A DNA stretch of 64,000 bases from Pseudoalteromonas sp. CO133X (GTDB lineage Bacteria > Pseudomonadota > Gammaproteobacteria > Enterobacterales > Alteromonadaceae): contig SGPE01000009.1 of the NCBI GenBank assembly GCA_004208945.1, positions 310,001-374,000 on the forward strand, read 5' to 3'. The position numbers and the translations under genes were made by a program. The notes under the pieces are model-generated. The model did not search any database. It was not told the DNA's origin and saw only the letters and a list, made by a program, of their open reading frames with translations. Positions 1 to 8,643 of this stretch are shown here, piece by piece; position 1 is the stretch's first letter, and every line of letters begins with the position of its first letter.

Positions 1-36
1 ATTGCTGTGATTCTTTAACCAGTCTAAAGGAAATTT

Positions 37-894
37 ATGATCCTTTTTGTAAACTCACTGACAGTGATTGATTTTTCTTACTTGTGTAATAAACGCGGCG
101 CAGTTGGCGAGAGCTGGATTGTGGATTTAACTCTACATGGTCAGTTGAATGATGAGTCGATGGTGCTGGATTTTGGTTTAGTTAAAAAGCAAATTAAAGG
201 CATTATTGATGACTGTATTGACCATAAACTTGCTGTGCCAGCAAAATTAAATGGTTCACTAACGCAGCATGCAGAACATAGCGTGCTAGATTGTCACTTC
301 GGTGATAATTATCACTTAGCAATGAGTGCACCAAATCAAGCCTTTTGTTCTATAGATGCTGATATCATTGATGAAAACTCAGTGACTGAGTTTTTAATTA
401 AAACGATAATGCCCCAGCTTCCTAATAATATCGAAAAAATCGAAATTAGCTTAAAGCCAGAACATAGCCAAAGCTTTTACTATCATTACAGCCACGGCCT
501 TAAAAAGCACGATGGTAATTGCCAGCGTATTATTCATGGTCATCGCTCTCAAATTGGAATTAGCCTTGATGGTATGGCTATGCCTCGCTTACAAAAAGAG
601 TGGGCAGATAAATGGCAAGATATTTACTTAGCGACAGCTGAGGATGAAATAAACAAAGCAGAACTTAAACATATAAGCGCTGAGAGTAACGATGTGTGTT
701 TTGCTTATACATCACAGCAAGGTTATTTTGAAATGGTGATAGATAAATCACGCTGCGACATTTTACCTTGCGATACGACGGTTGAATGTATTGCTGATTA
801 TTTAAGTTCACAAGTTAAAAACCAATACCCTGAATCAGAAGTAAAAATTACCGCATATGAAGGGGTTGGCAAAGGGTCTATTAGTTATGCATAA
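37..894 (+). CDS. 6-carboxytetrahydropterin synthase (QueD/PTPS-like), long form
   Basis: Member of the 6-pyruvoyl-tetrahydropterin synthase / QueD family, which acts on dihydroneopterin triphosphate in the pathway to queuosine-type deazaguanines. At 285 residues it is about twice the usual QueD length and looks like two related halves. The first half carries the VLDFG...IDHKL signature near residues 43-66. The second half carries the metal-binding type signature SHGLKKHDGNCQR followed by HGHRS near residues 152-171. The first half lacks the HGH cluster, so catalysis probably depends on the second. ATG at 37 has an AAAGGAAA ribosome site just upstream. Its 3' end overlaps the start of the peptidase gene by 8 nt, suggesting co-transcription. 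Family assignment is good; the exact product is inferred. Confidence 0.8.
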   Translation: MILFVNSLTVIDFSYLCNKRGAVGESWIVDLTLHGQLNDESMVLDFGLVKKQIKGIIDDCIDHKLAVPAKLNGSLTQHAEHSVLDCHFGDNYHLAMSAPNQAFCSIDADIIDENSVTEFLIKTIMPQLPNNIEKIEISLKPEHSQSFYYHYSHGLKKHDGNCQRIIHGHRSQIGISLDGMAMPRLQKEWADKWQDIYLATAEDEINKAELKHISAESNDVCFAYTSQQGYFEMVIDKSRCDILPCDTTVECIADYLSSQVKNQYPESEVKITAYEGVGKGSISYA

Positions 895-1705
895 AGGATT
901 ACTAATAGCAGCATTTGCAGCATTATTTTCTTTAACTGCAAGTGCTGTTGAATTAAAAGGACATTTAACTCAAGGCGGTTTAGTAACTGGCCAAATTGAA
1001 GGCGCTAAAAGTGTTAGTTTCAATGGCGAGCAACTTAAGCTTTCAACAAATGGTGAGTTTGTATTTGGCTTTGGCCGTGATGCAGATACGAATCATAACC
1101 TCTCTTGGGTTGATAGTGCTGGTGTGAGCCACGAGCAAGCCATTGTAATCACTAAGCGAGATTACAAAATTGATAAAATCACCGGTGTTGCAAAAAAATA
1201 TGTTTCGCCACCTAAAGAAGTGTCTGAGCGTATTGGCCGTGAAGCTGTTGCAGTACGTAAAGCTAGACAAGTAAATTCTGACTTACGATACTTTTTAGAC
1301 CCTGTTTATAAGCCTGCAAGTGGGCGTATTTCAGGTGTTTATGGTAGCCAGCGCTACTTTAATGGTGAGCCTCGCCGCCCACATTTTGGGTTAGACATTG
1401 CCAATAAAACAGGTAGCCCTGTGTATGCACCAGTAAGTGGTACGGTGGTGTTTGCTGATGCCGATTTATACTACTCTGGCGGCACCTTAATTCTTGACCA
1501 TGGCCATGGCGTTACCTCGACTTATATTCATTTAAGCAAATTGGATGTAAAAGTAGGGGATGAAATTACGCGTGGTGACAAAATTGCTGAGATCGGCGCA
1601 ACAGGCCGAGTTACCGGCCCTCATTTAGACTGGCGTTTTAATTGGAAAAAAGAACGCCTTGACCCTGCGCTAATGATGCAAGACACATTAGCTAATGAAA
1701 AGTAG
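887..1705 (+). CDS. M23 (LytM-domain) family metallopeptidase, secreted
   Basis: Predicted periplasmic peptidoglycan endopeptidase or LytM-type amidase activator. An N-terminal signal peptide (MHKGLLIAAFAALFSLTASA) is followed by a variable region and a C-terminal LytM domain with the zinc-site motifs HFGLD, HGHG and GPHLDWR, so the active-site residues appear intact. I chose ATG 887 because the signal peptide begins there and AAAGGG lies 10 nt upstream. An in-frame ATG at 857 would add ten residues before the signal peptide. It overlaps the QueD-like gene by 8 nt and is followed 5 nt later by the thioesterase gene, so the three genes probably form one operon. Confidence 0.85.
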   Translation: MHKGLLIAAFAALFSLTASAVELKGHLTQGGLVTGQIEGAKSVSFNGEQLKLSTNGEFVFGFGRDADTNHNLSWVDSAGVSHEQAIVITKRDYKIDKITGVAKKYVSPPKEVSERIGREAVAVRKARQVNSDLRYFLDPVYKPASGRISGVYGSQRYFNGEPRRPHFGLDIANKTGSPVYAPVSGTVVFADADLYYSGGTLILDHGHGVTSTYIHLSKLDVKVGDEITRGDKIAEIGATGRVTGPHLDWRFNWKKERLDPALMMQDTLANEK

Positions 1706-1710
1706 AGACT

Positions 1711-2145
1711 ATGACACAACAAATCGATCGTGACGCTATTATTGCACAGCGTATTATTGACTCAACAACGTCAGTAACAAAAACTGTTTTCCCTGGCCGT
1801 ACAAATCACCATAACACATTATTTGGTGGAGATGCGCTAGCTTGGATGGATGAAGTCGCCTTTATTGCAGCAACCCGTTTTTGTCGTAAGCCACTTGTAA
1901 CGATTTCGTCTGACCGTGTTGATTTTAAAGAGGCTATTCCGGCAGGTACATTCGCCGAGCTAATTTCAAAAGTTGTTCACGTTGGCAATACCAGCCTTAA
2001 AGTAGACGTAGAAATCTTTTTAGAAAGAATGCATAAAGATGATAAGCATTTAGCTATTTCAGGTAGCTTCACGTTTGTAGCTGTTGATGATAACCACAGA
2101 CCAACACCGGTAGTTTGCGATAAGATGATCAATGGTTTCGAATAA
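1711..2145 (+). CDS. Acyl-CoA thioesterase, YciA/BACH hotdog type
   Basis: A 144-residue single hotdog-fold protein hydrolysing acyl-CoA thioesters. It shows the NHHNTLFGGDALAWMDE segment (residues about 27-43), the usual catalytic and CoA-site motif of the YciA/BACH subfamily, then SSDRVDF and the FVAVD strand. Length fits YciA. It is the last gene of the run that starts with the pterin enzyme and is followed by a clear hairpin terminator at 2164-2197. Cytosolic; substrate range cannot be read from sequence. Confidence 0.85.
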   Translation: MTQQIDRDAIIAQRIIDSTTSVTKTVFPGRTNHHNTLFGGDALAWMDEVAFIAATRFCRKPLVTISSDRVDFKEAIPAGTFAELISKVVHVGNTSLKVDVEIFLERMHKDDKHLAISGSFTFVAVDDNHRPTPVVCDKMINGFE

Positions 2146-2163
2146 CACTTACTATAAGTTTTA

Positions 2164-2197
2164 AATAAATTAAGTACCTTCGGGTGCTTAATTTATT
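2164..2197 (+). terminator. Intrinsic hairpin terminator
   Basis: A 15-bp stem with a TTCG tetraloop at 2179-2182 and one G-T wobble. Both arms are A/T rich at the base, so it may work in both directions. It lies 19 nt after the thioesterase stop. Confidence 0.75.
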
Positions 2198-2289
2198 ACG
2201 CCTAAAGAACACATCATACTATTTTTGCCATATCAATCTCTCAACAAGGAACAAAATATGCAGCTATGAATTATCAGAGGAGGAGAGCG

Positions 2290-3204
2290 ATGCGTTTAAT
2301 ATTATTGATCATTTATCTATTAATTCTATTGCTGGCTTTTAATCAGTTCGATGATTACCTGTTTGATTTAGCATCTGCTTTGCGAGGCGTGTTGATTATA
2401 TGCAGTTTTTTACCAGCAATACTAATATTGCCATGGAGCAAAAAGCTTTCTTTTAGTTTAATTGTTTTAAGTATTGGCTTAGTGCTATTTCATTTTAAGC
2501 CTTACTCGTCAGCTGAAGAGATTCAAAACACAGATATCAAAGTCGCTCAGTTAAACTTGCAATATAGTAATCCCAACTTAGCAAATATCATCACTAGCCA
2601 ATTTATAGAAAAACAAAATGATATTGTCGTGTTATTTGAGTTTAATGACACACAGAGGCATGTACTTGATGAGCTCAACACACAATACCATTTATTTGGT
2701 TATGCTGAAGTTGAAGGGGCGCCATTTGGCATTATAGTGATTTCAAAACTACCAATCGTACAAAGACAAATTAAACGCTTTGATAACCCTAAACTTGGCT
2801 ACGTAAAGCTTAGTTTTTTACACAATAACATTATGTTAAATAGTGTTTTTTTACATCCTCCATCACCTAGGACTCAAAGTTTATGGAGTCAGAGAAACTT
2901 AGTTTTAAGTGAAGTTGCTAAAGAAATTTCAAAGTTAAAGGGGAGTTGGCTCGTTGCTGGTGATTTTAATACAGTACCTTGGTCACGGTTCTTTATAAAT
3001 AATAAAAGCAGTTGTTTTAATCACGCAGGTTTTTATACAACGTGGTCTTTGAAAAATCAGCTAAGTGATTTAAAAGTTTTGGGTTTACCAATAGATCATT
3101 GCTTAGTGAGTGAAGATGTTTCTTTATCTAATGTTGGTGTTAGCTCTGTCAACGGCAGCGACCACAAACTGCTGCACTATGAACTCACATTTTCAAAGCA
3201 TTGA
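2290..3204 (+). CDS. Membrane-anchored endonuclease/exonuclease/phosphatase-fold protein
   Basis: An EEP (DNase I-like) superfamily hydrolase on a membrane anchor. The first ~75 residues hold about three hydrophobic segments; then come the fold's conserved motifs: an acidic metal ligand in LFEFND, AGDFNTVPWS, and the terminal GSDHKLL. This layout matches uncharacterised inner-membrane EEP proteins; the substrate is unknown. The start at ATG 2290 is set by a strong AGGAGG-type site at about 2277-2286; an in-frame ATG at 2266 lies before that site. A three-codon reading frame at 2258 precedes it. Its 3' end overlaps the response regulator on the other strand by 28 nt. Confidence 0.75.
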   Translation: MRLILLIIYLLILLLAFNQFDDYLFDLASALRGVLIICSFLPAILILPWSKKLSFSLIVLSIGLVLFHFKPYSSAEEIQNTDIKVAQLNLQYSNPNLANIITSQFIEKQNDIVVLFEFNDTQRHVLDELNTQYHLFGYAEVEGAPFGIIVISKLPIVQRQIKRFDNPKLGYVKLSFLHNNIMLNSVFLHPPSPRTQSLWSQRNLVLSEVAKEISKLKGSWLVAGDFNTVPWSRFFINNKSSCFNHAGFYTTWSLKNQLSDLKVLGLPIDHCLVSEDVSLSNVGVSSVNGSDHKLLHYELTFSKH

Positions 3205-3581
3205 TTAAGTTTAAGATGGCTATTTTCAATTAATATATCAACTAGCATGGTTAGCTCAAAATTATCCCATGGCTTTGCGGTGATCATATTGGCAAGTTTA
3301 TTATTCAAGGCATCTTTAGATGTTTCTAGGTCTGCATAACCGGTTATTAAAAGTCGAGAGCAGTTAGGTTGTATTTGTTTAATATCTTCTAAAACAGCAA
3401 AACCACTAATAGCAGGCATCAACAGATCACAAATAACCAAACTAATCTGGCTCTTCTGCGCATACTCAATTGCCAATAGAGGGTCGCTGAAACAAATCAC
3501 ATGGTTGTTAGTACCTAATAATCGTTTTAGCGACCGTAAAATGGCTTCATCATCATCAATAATTACAATTGTACTTTTCAT
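3177..3581 (-). CDS. Single-domain response regulator (REC only)
   Basis: A CheY-like receiver of 134 residues with the acidic pocket IDDDE (about 8-12), phospho-acceptor aspartate in LVICDLLMP (about 52), the switch threonine in LLITGYAD and the lysine in TAKPW. No output domain follows, so it should act by protein contact or as a phosphate sink. It is translationally coupled to the upstream glycosyltransferase (ATGA overlap at 3578-3581). That places it in the sypI-like operon under the sigma-54 promoter at 4535-4551. No gene at this place is known to me in the V. fischeri syp locus. It may be another target of the stand-alone Hpt protein; that is inference. Confidence 0.85.
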   Translation of the reverse strand: MKSTIVIIDDDEAILRSLKRLLGTNNHVICFSDPLLAIEYAQKSQISLVICDLLMPAISGFAVLEDIKQIQPNCSRLLITGYADLETSKDALNNKLANMITAKPWDNFELTMLVDILIENSHLKLNQCFENVSS

Positions 3582-4495
3582 GAATGAGCTCCTAAAAGAT
3601 GTTTTAAATCATACAAAACATGTTTCAGGTTGCGTTTATGTGGGTACAACCAAAAAGCCTTGTTTGAATACATTAACGCCTTTGAATAATGACCAAGTTC
3701 ACGATAGAACTCACCATAGCATTCGCTTAAACGAGCTTTAATTTTCTTCAGTTCATTATTCGATACAACTGATTGGTTACGATTAATTATTTCAACCATT
3801 GCCGCTAGTCTATTTTCTCTATTTGATGTAATAGAGTTAGCACGCATTAGATAGTGCATTGCGCACAGCGTTGAATAGGCAACATCACCATGTTTAGCTA
3901 TTTTTAGCCAGCAATCTAAATCGGTAGCGCTACTTAATTTATTGTCAAAACCACCCACATTAACAATGGCTGAGCGTTTAACCATGACTGACGAAGTTCC
4001 CACAATATTGGTGGTGATCATTTGACTAATTGGGTTATCAAGTAATTGGAAGTCTGTGTTTTCTTTATTGCATTTAAATTCGGGCCAGTAATCAAAACAG
4101 CCGATGATGTCCTCGTTCTTTTCATTAAAATGCATGTAGTCAGTAAAGCTTAACACGCAATCTGGGTGTTCTTCATGAAATGCTATCTGAGCTGCAAGTT
4201 TATCTGCTGACCAATAATCATCGGCATCTAAAAAAGCGAGGTACTCTGAGTTTGCTTGAGTGATTGCAAGGTTTCGTGCTGCAACAACACCTTTGCGTTG
4301 TTGGCTAAAAATCCGTACTTCTTTTTTTTCAGAGGCTAGTTGTTGTATATAATCGATACTGCCATCAGTGGATCCATCATCGACGATAATGATTTCGAAC
4401 AGAACATTTTTTTGCTGATAAATGCTGTTAATACATGTATCTAAATACTGTAAGCAGTTGTAGTTTGGAATAATAATACTGACTTGGCAGGGCAT
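3578..4495 (-). CDS. Family 2 glycosyltransferase (syp cluster; SypI position)
   Basis: A GT-A fold sugar transferase of 305 residues. The N-terminus has VSIIIPNYN, then IIIVDDGSTDGS and the DxD-type metal/nucleotide-sugar motif FLDADDYW (about residues 90-98), all hallmarks of GT2. It should add one sugar to the lipid-linked polysaccharide precursor on the cytoplasmic face. It is the first gene of a reverse-strand pair with the response regulator and is divergent from the sypJ-type operon across a 220-nt control region. In V. fischeri a sypI promoter is sigma-54 dependent, and a good sigma-54 element is present here too. The sypI equivalence is from position and family, not alignment. Confidence 0.85.
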   Translation of the reverse strand: MPCQVSIIIPNYNCLQYLDTCINSIYQQKNVLFEIIIVDDGSTDGSIDYIQQLASEKKEVRIFSQQRKGVVAARNLAITQANSEYLAFLDADDYWSADKLAAQIAFHEEHPDCVLSFTDYMHFNEKNEDIIGCFDYWPEFKCNKENTDFQLLDNPISQMITTNIVGTSSVMVKRSAIVNVGGFDNKLSSATDLDCWLKIAKHGDVAYSTLCAMHYLMRANSITSNRENRLAAMVEIINRNQSVVSNNELKKIKARLSECYGEFYRELGHYSKALMYSNKAFWLYPHKRNLKHVLYDLKHLLGAHS

Positions 4496-4534
4496 AATAG
4501 TCGCTCCGAATAATTGGTTTGTTTAAAACAACCA

Positions 4535-4551
4535 CGCAATTTAGACGCCAG
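4535..4551 (-). promoter_or_regulatory. Sigma-54 promoter for the reverse-strand GT2/response-regulator pair
   Basis: Read on the reverse strand: CTGGCGTCTAAATTGCG, a close match to TGGCAC-N5-TTGC with the diagnostic GG-N10-GC spacing (GG at 4549-4548, GC at 4537-4536). Predicted transcript start is near 4525, 30 nt before the ATG at 4495. Confidence 0.7.
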
Positions 4552-4601
4552 CTTAAAATTGTATATATGAACAATACAGTGTGTATTTTTCTCTTTGTGC
4601 A

Positions 4602-4614
4602 TTGCATTTTGCAA
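4602..4614. promoter_or_regulatory. Candidate SypG-type enhancer site between divergent promoters
   Basis: The near-perfect dyad TTGCATTTTGCAA is centred at 4608. That is 58 bp from the -24 GG of the forward promoter and 59 bp from that of the reverse promoter. The same TTGCA-N3-TGCRA pattern recurs at 10618, 15057, 15089 and 24531. As I recall, the published SypG enhancer has a CA-N3-TGC core, which this shares. Assignment to the activator at 20718 is inference. A second dyad, AATACA-GTG-TGTATT, sits at 4573-4587. Confidence 0.6.
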
Positions 4615-4663
4615 ATATTGAGCAAGATTTTATCTCATTTTGGGAATTTATAAGCTTTTTTAT

Positions 4664-4680
4664 TGGGTATAGAACTTGCC
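4664..4680 (+). promoter_or_regulatory. Sigma-54 promoter for the sypJ-N operon
   Basis: GGGTATAGAACTTGCC shows GG-N10-GC spacing (GG 4666-4667, GC 4678-4679) with a full TTGC -12 element; the -24 block is weaker than consensus. Predicted transcript start is near 4691, 25 nt before ATG 4716. Confidence 0.6.
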
Positions 4681-4715
4681 CTAGCTCTCCTAATAGTTTT
4701 TATAGGAGCGTTTTT

Positions 4716-5867
4716 ATGAAGCACATTGCTATTTTAGTCCCAAGCTTTCCAATTGCATCAGAAACTTTTGTTGTAACAGAAATAAAAGCGTTGCTAAATA
4801 CTGGTCACAAAGTGACAGTTTTTACATTTGAAAAAACCAGCGTGTTGATTAATTTAAGCTGCGCGATCGAAGTAAAAGTGATCTTAAAGCCAGCATTTAA
4901 GTTAATTTTACCAGCCGCCTTAAACATTTCTAAGTTGGCTAAAGCAACCTATACAGCAGCACAGTTTAAATCAATTTCAACGCAATCATTGCTTGCTTAT
5001 GGTTATCAAATTGCACGCTATATAAAAGCCGCAAAGATAGAGCACTTGCATTGTCATTTTATGCATGGTCCGCTTGCATACGGTATAGTTGCTGCAAAAA
5101 TTGCGGACATTACAGTTTCTTCTATTGGCCACGGGCATGACGTCTACGTAAACAATGCTGACTTAAAACCAAAATTAGCACTGTGTGATTTTTCGATAGC
5201 TGTTTGTGAAGAAATGGCTATGCAATTTAAACGCTTTTCGAAGAGCAATGTTAAATTGCTGCATTGCGGTATTGATACCAGCCAATTTAAATTTGCGCCT
5301 TCTTCACTTAATGAATCTGTACGTTTGATTTTTATCGGCCGTCTTGTCGAGAAGAAAGGTTTACAATTTCTATTACCTGCACTTAAGCATATCCCAAAAG
5401 AGTTTGGCATAACCCTAGATATAATAGGGGACGGCCCAATGCTTAACGATTTAATGTATATGGCTGAAGAGTTAGGTATTCGCAAATCCATACGTTTTTT
5501 AGGCGAAAAACCTCATGATTGGGTTAGCTCAAACCTGATTTACTATTCTGCGCTTATCGCCCCTTTTTGTGTCGCAGAAAATGGCGACCGTGATACAGGC
5601 CCATTAGTTTTAAAAGAAGCCATGGCCTGTGGCCTTCCTGTACTGACTACCACTTTAATGGGAGCAAACGAAATTGTTACCCCAAGTGTTGGTATGAAGT
5701 GTATGCCTAGTAGTATCTCAGGGCTCAGCAAAATGCTTTATAAATTTCACCAACTATCACCACATAAGCGTTATCTGCTTGGTCAAAATGCAAAGCAACA
5801 TGTTAACGAGCATTACAACGCAGTTAAGCAAGCACAGCAGCTTTCCAAATGGGTTGAATCTTTATAG
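4716..5867 (+). CDS. sypJ: GT4-family glycosyltransferase (SypJ-like)
   Basis: A GT-B fold transferase of 383 residues, similar in style to WcaL/AmsK exopolysaccharide enzymes. Visible features are the N-terminal SFPIASETFVVTEI acceptor-side motif, HCHF/GHGHD in the N-domain, the IFIGRLVEKKGL start of the C-domain and the nucleotide-sugar pocket around PLVLKEAMACGLPV. ATG 4716 follows a TAGGAG ribosome site and begins with the natural MKHIAILVPSFP; an upstream extension exists in frame but has no ribosome site. First gene of a tightly packed six-gene operon (4716-10476) behind a sigma-54 promoter. The symbol rests on synteny with sypJKLMN. Confidence 0.8.
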   Translation: MKHIAILVPSFPIASETFVVTEIKALLNTGHKVTVFTFEKTSVLINLSCAIEVKVILKPAFKLILPAALNISKLAKATYTAAQFKSISTQSLLAYGYQIARYIKAAKIEHLHCHFMHGPLAYGIVAAKIADITVSSIGHGHDVYVNNADLKPKLALCDFSIAVCEEMAMQFKRFSKSNVKLLHCGIDTSQFKFAPSSLNESVRLIFIGRLVEKKGLQFLLPALKHIPKEFGITLDIIGDGPMLNDLMYMAEELGIRKSIRFLGEKPHDWVSSNLIYYSALIAPFCVAENGDRDTGPLVLKEAMACGLPVLTTTLMGANEIVTPSVGMKCMPSSISGLSKMLYKFHQLSPHKRYLLGQNAKQHVNEHYNAVKQAQQLSKWVESL

Positions 5868-5876
5868 GAAGGTTTT

Positions 5877-7295
5877 ATGAGTAGCTTAAAACAAATCGGT
5901 TATTTTGCTCTAGCAATCTTTGCAGTGAAAGGATTGGGCTTTTTGCTCTTACCAATTACAACTCGCTTTTTAGAAAAGAGCGAGTTTGGTGAGCTGAACT
6001 TTTTAGTGACCATGTCGGCGCTATGCTCTTTAGTGGTTTCTCTTGGCTTAACTGAGCTATTACTAAAACAACAGTACCCATCTTTTCGTGAGAAAATGGC
6101 ATTATTTAGAGATGCTCTGGTATTAACAATCTGCTTTAGCGCGTTATTCTTAGTCTGTAGCTTTGTATTTAGTGAGCAAATAATCACAACTTTACCTGCA
6201 CAAATAAAGGTAATTGATTTTAGGTTACTTATTATAAATTTAACTTTTGCCTCGGTACTTGCTATCCCGTACACCTACTATCGGTTATTTGGTTACGCGC
6301 AAAAGTATTGCTTTTTTAGTATTGCACATGCTGTCATACAAACTTGTTTAACAATCACTTTGTTAGTACTTGGTTTTAATGTAACCGGTGTAATGGTTTC
6401 AGGTGTTGTCTGCACGTTCATTATTATGTGTTTAACCTTAAGTGATATGCGAAGTGCTCTTAAAGTGAGCTATTCTCGCTTTAGCTGGAAAATAAAAAAA
6501 TCACAGACTGTCTTCTTAACTTCAATTATCGCATCAGGTTTGTTTGTTTATGCCGGTAATGGGGCTGAAAACTGGTTTATCGTTGCCGAATTTAACGAGA
6601 GTGTATTGGCTAGTTATTACGTTGCAGCGCAATTTGCCATTATAACTTCGTTTACCTTTGAGCCGATTAGGCTTTGGTGGTTCGCCAAACGTTTTAGCTT
6701 AATTAAGCAAGATAAAACGCAATATCAAAATTATGCAATAACCTCATTAAATGCAGGCTTAGCTATGTGTGTTTTAATGAGTTTACTGGCACCAATCGCA
6801 CTAAACTCAGTGCTACCTACTGAATACCACGGTAAAGATAGCTGGCTGATTCTATTGATTATTGTTGTTTCCATACGCCATCACAGCGATATTTTTAATA
6901 TTGGTTGCTACATGCACAAAAATGGGGTGTTTGTATCCATTATAAACTTCTTTACAGCGCTTTTAGGTCTTAGCTTACTTTACTTTTTAGTGCCTAAACT
7001 TGGAGTTGAAGGCGCTATTTTGGCGTTAATCATTATGCAAAGCTTTAAATTAGTTTGCCTTTACTCTGTTAGTCAGCATTTAGAACCTCTAAAGCTAAAT
7101 TTTGCGGCCTTAATACCAAGCTGGTTAGCATTAGGATCTATGACACTCATCACTTTACAGTTTAGCGAACTTAGTTTTGCTAAATGGATCATATGCTTTA
7201 TCTATCTTGTTGGTCTGGCCTATCAATATAGAGCATTAATTAAGCAAGTAATAAAAAGCTTAATGAAGGAGCATCACTATGCTCAACTACTATAA
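5877..7295 (+). CDS. sypK: Oligosaccharide flippase, Wzx-like (SypK)
   Basis: A 472-residue polytopic membrane protein of the MOP/MATE polysaccharide-transporter superfamily, with about 12-14 hydrophobic segments and the typical N-terminus (AVKGLGFLLLPITTRFLEKSEFGELN). It should flip undecaprenyl-linked repeat units to the periplasmic side. GGAAGG precedes the ATG. It lies 9 nt after the glycosyltransferase and overlaps the ligase/polymerase gene by 17 nt. Family is clear; the SypK name follows from its place between a GT and an O-antigen ligase-type gene. Confidence 0.85.
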   Translation: MSSLKQIGYFALAIFAVKGLGFLLLPITTRFLEKSEFGELNFLVTMSALCSLVVSLGLTELLLKQQYPSFREKMALFRDALVLTICFSALFLVCSFVFSEQIITTLPAQIKVIDFRLLIINLTFASVLAIPYTYYRLFGYAQKYCFFSIAHAVIQTCLTITLLVLGFNVTGVMVSGVVCTFIIMCLTLSDMRSALKVSYSRFSWKIKKSQTVFLTSIIASGLFVYAGNGAENWFIVAEFNESVLASYYVAAQFAIITSFTFEPIRLWWFAKRFSLIKQDKTQYQNYAITSLNAGLAMCVLMSLLAPIALNSVLPTEYHGKDSWLILLIIVVSIRHHSDIFNIGCYMHKNGVFVSIINFFTALLGLSLLYFLVPKLGVEGAILALIIMQSFKLVCLYSVSQHLEPLKLNFAALIPSWLALGSMTLITLQFSELSFAKWIICFIYLVGLAYQYRALIKQVIKSLMKEHHYAQLL

Positions 7296-8643
7296 ACAAA
7301 ATCAATTATTCATTAATGGCATTTTAGTAACCTTACTTGTGGTTGTTACCTATGCCACATTAGGCCCAATAGCAGTTTTTGCATTGCTGCTATTACCTTT
7401 TGCCGCTTTCACTGCAGTGAAGGTAAGTGTGGCCTTTATAATTTTGTTTATTTTATTCAGCTACTTTAGATTACACGAAGCTTTTCCTTTTTTAATGCCT
7501 TTTAAAATTCCTAAGTTACTCGCGCTTGCATCCTTATTGGGAATAGTTTGGCATCTGTTTATCTCACAAAAATTAAAGCCACATTGGCATACTAATCATC
7601 TGATATTTTTTGCTTGGTTTATTTGGCTGACTGTTTGTGTTTTTAGTGCCTCAAATCGTGGCTTAGCGATGGAATATTGGTCTGGTGTACTCACAAAAGT
7701 ACTGATTATGGTATTTGCAATATCCTGGTGGATGACCACGTTAAAGCATTTTAATGTGGTTAGAATTGGCATCATGATCTCAGGAGCCGCTATTGCCTTG
7801 GTTGCCCTGAGTAACAAAATGAATGGAATTGGTCTAGTTGAAGGAACCCGCGTCACTATTTCTCGTGAGCTGCGTTCACAGTTAGGTGACCCAAACGATT
7901 TATCGCTGGTAATGATGTTCCCTGTGTCTTTTTTAGCAGCCGAAGTGTTTGATTCAAATGCGCATAAACTCAGACGTATCATAGCCTTTATCTGTTTGAT
8001 CACGGCAATTAGTGGCGTAGTTGCGACGCAAAGTCGAGGTGGTTTACTCGGCATTGCTGCTGTACTTAGTTTTTTCATTTATCAAAAAGTTAAAAACCCA
8101 ATTGTTGTTGGCTGTATTGGTGCGGTAGGCATGTTAGCTATGGTTGCATTTGCGGGTATCGCAGACAGGCAAAGTGGTGGCTCACACGAAGGGGGAGTAG
8201 ATGAATCAGCCATGGGCCGTATTTATGCGTGGCAAGCTGCCATCAATATGGCGATATACAATCCATTGACCGGCGTCGGGGTTAATAATTTTGTTGTTAA
8301 TTACTATTTTTATAGCCCGCATTGGGATGGCAAGAATCATGCAGTACACAGTACATGGTTTCAAGTATTAGGTGAAACAGGCCTTGTTGGGATATGTATT
8401 TTTGTCTTAGTAATTGCCTGTATTTACCGCAGCTTAAACCGTGTTTTTTTAATGAATAAGCAAATTAAAGACGAACAAATTGATGTAAATGCTAAAGCGC
8501 TAAAAGGCGGTTTAATTGGCTTTATGGTATCAGGAACCTTTTTAACTCAAGCATTTACATGGCCTATTTATATCATTCTTGCTTTAACTATTGCCTTAGA
8601 AAAGCTTGTAATTGATAAACAAAGGGAGACCTCACATGAGTGA
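7279..8643 (+). CDS. sypL: O-antigen ligase/polymerase family protein (SypL)
   Basis: A Wzy/WaaL-family integral membrane protein of 454 residues with about ten transmembrane segments. The conserved periplasmic-loop features are visible: SRGGLLG near residue 253 and the [11 protein letters not shown] ... [18 protein letters not shown] segment of Wzy_C domains. It would polymerise or ligate repeat units flipped by SypK. AAGGAG precedes its ATG. It overlaps sypK by 17 nt and sypM by 8 nt, so translation is coupled. Sequence alone cannot separate polymerase from ligase. Confidence 0.85.
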   Translation: MLNYYKQNQLFINGILVTLLVVVTYATLGPIAVFALLLLPFAAFTAVKVSVAFIILFILFSYFRLHEAFPFLMPFKIPKLLALASLLGIVWHLFISQKLKPHWHTNHLIFFAWFIWLTVCVFSASNRGLAMEYWSGVLTKVLIMVFAISWWMTTLKHFNVVRIGIMISGAAIALVALSNKMNGIGLVEGTRVTISRELRSQLGDPNDLSLVMMFPVSFLAAEVFDSNAHKLRRIIAFICLITAISGVVATQSRGGLLGIAAVLSFFIYQKVKNPIVVGCIGAVGMLAMVAFAGIADRQSGGSHEGGVDESAMGRIYAWQAAINMAIYNPLTGVGVNNFVVNYYFYSPHWDGKNHAVHSTWFQVLGETGLVGICIFVLVIACIYRSLNRVFLMNKQIKDEQIDVNAKALKGGLIGFMVSGTFLTQAFTWPIYIILALTIALEKLVIDKQRETSHE

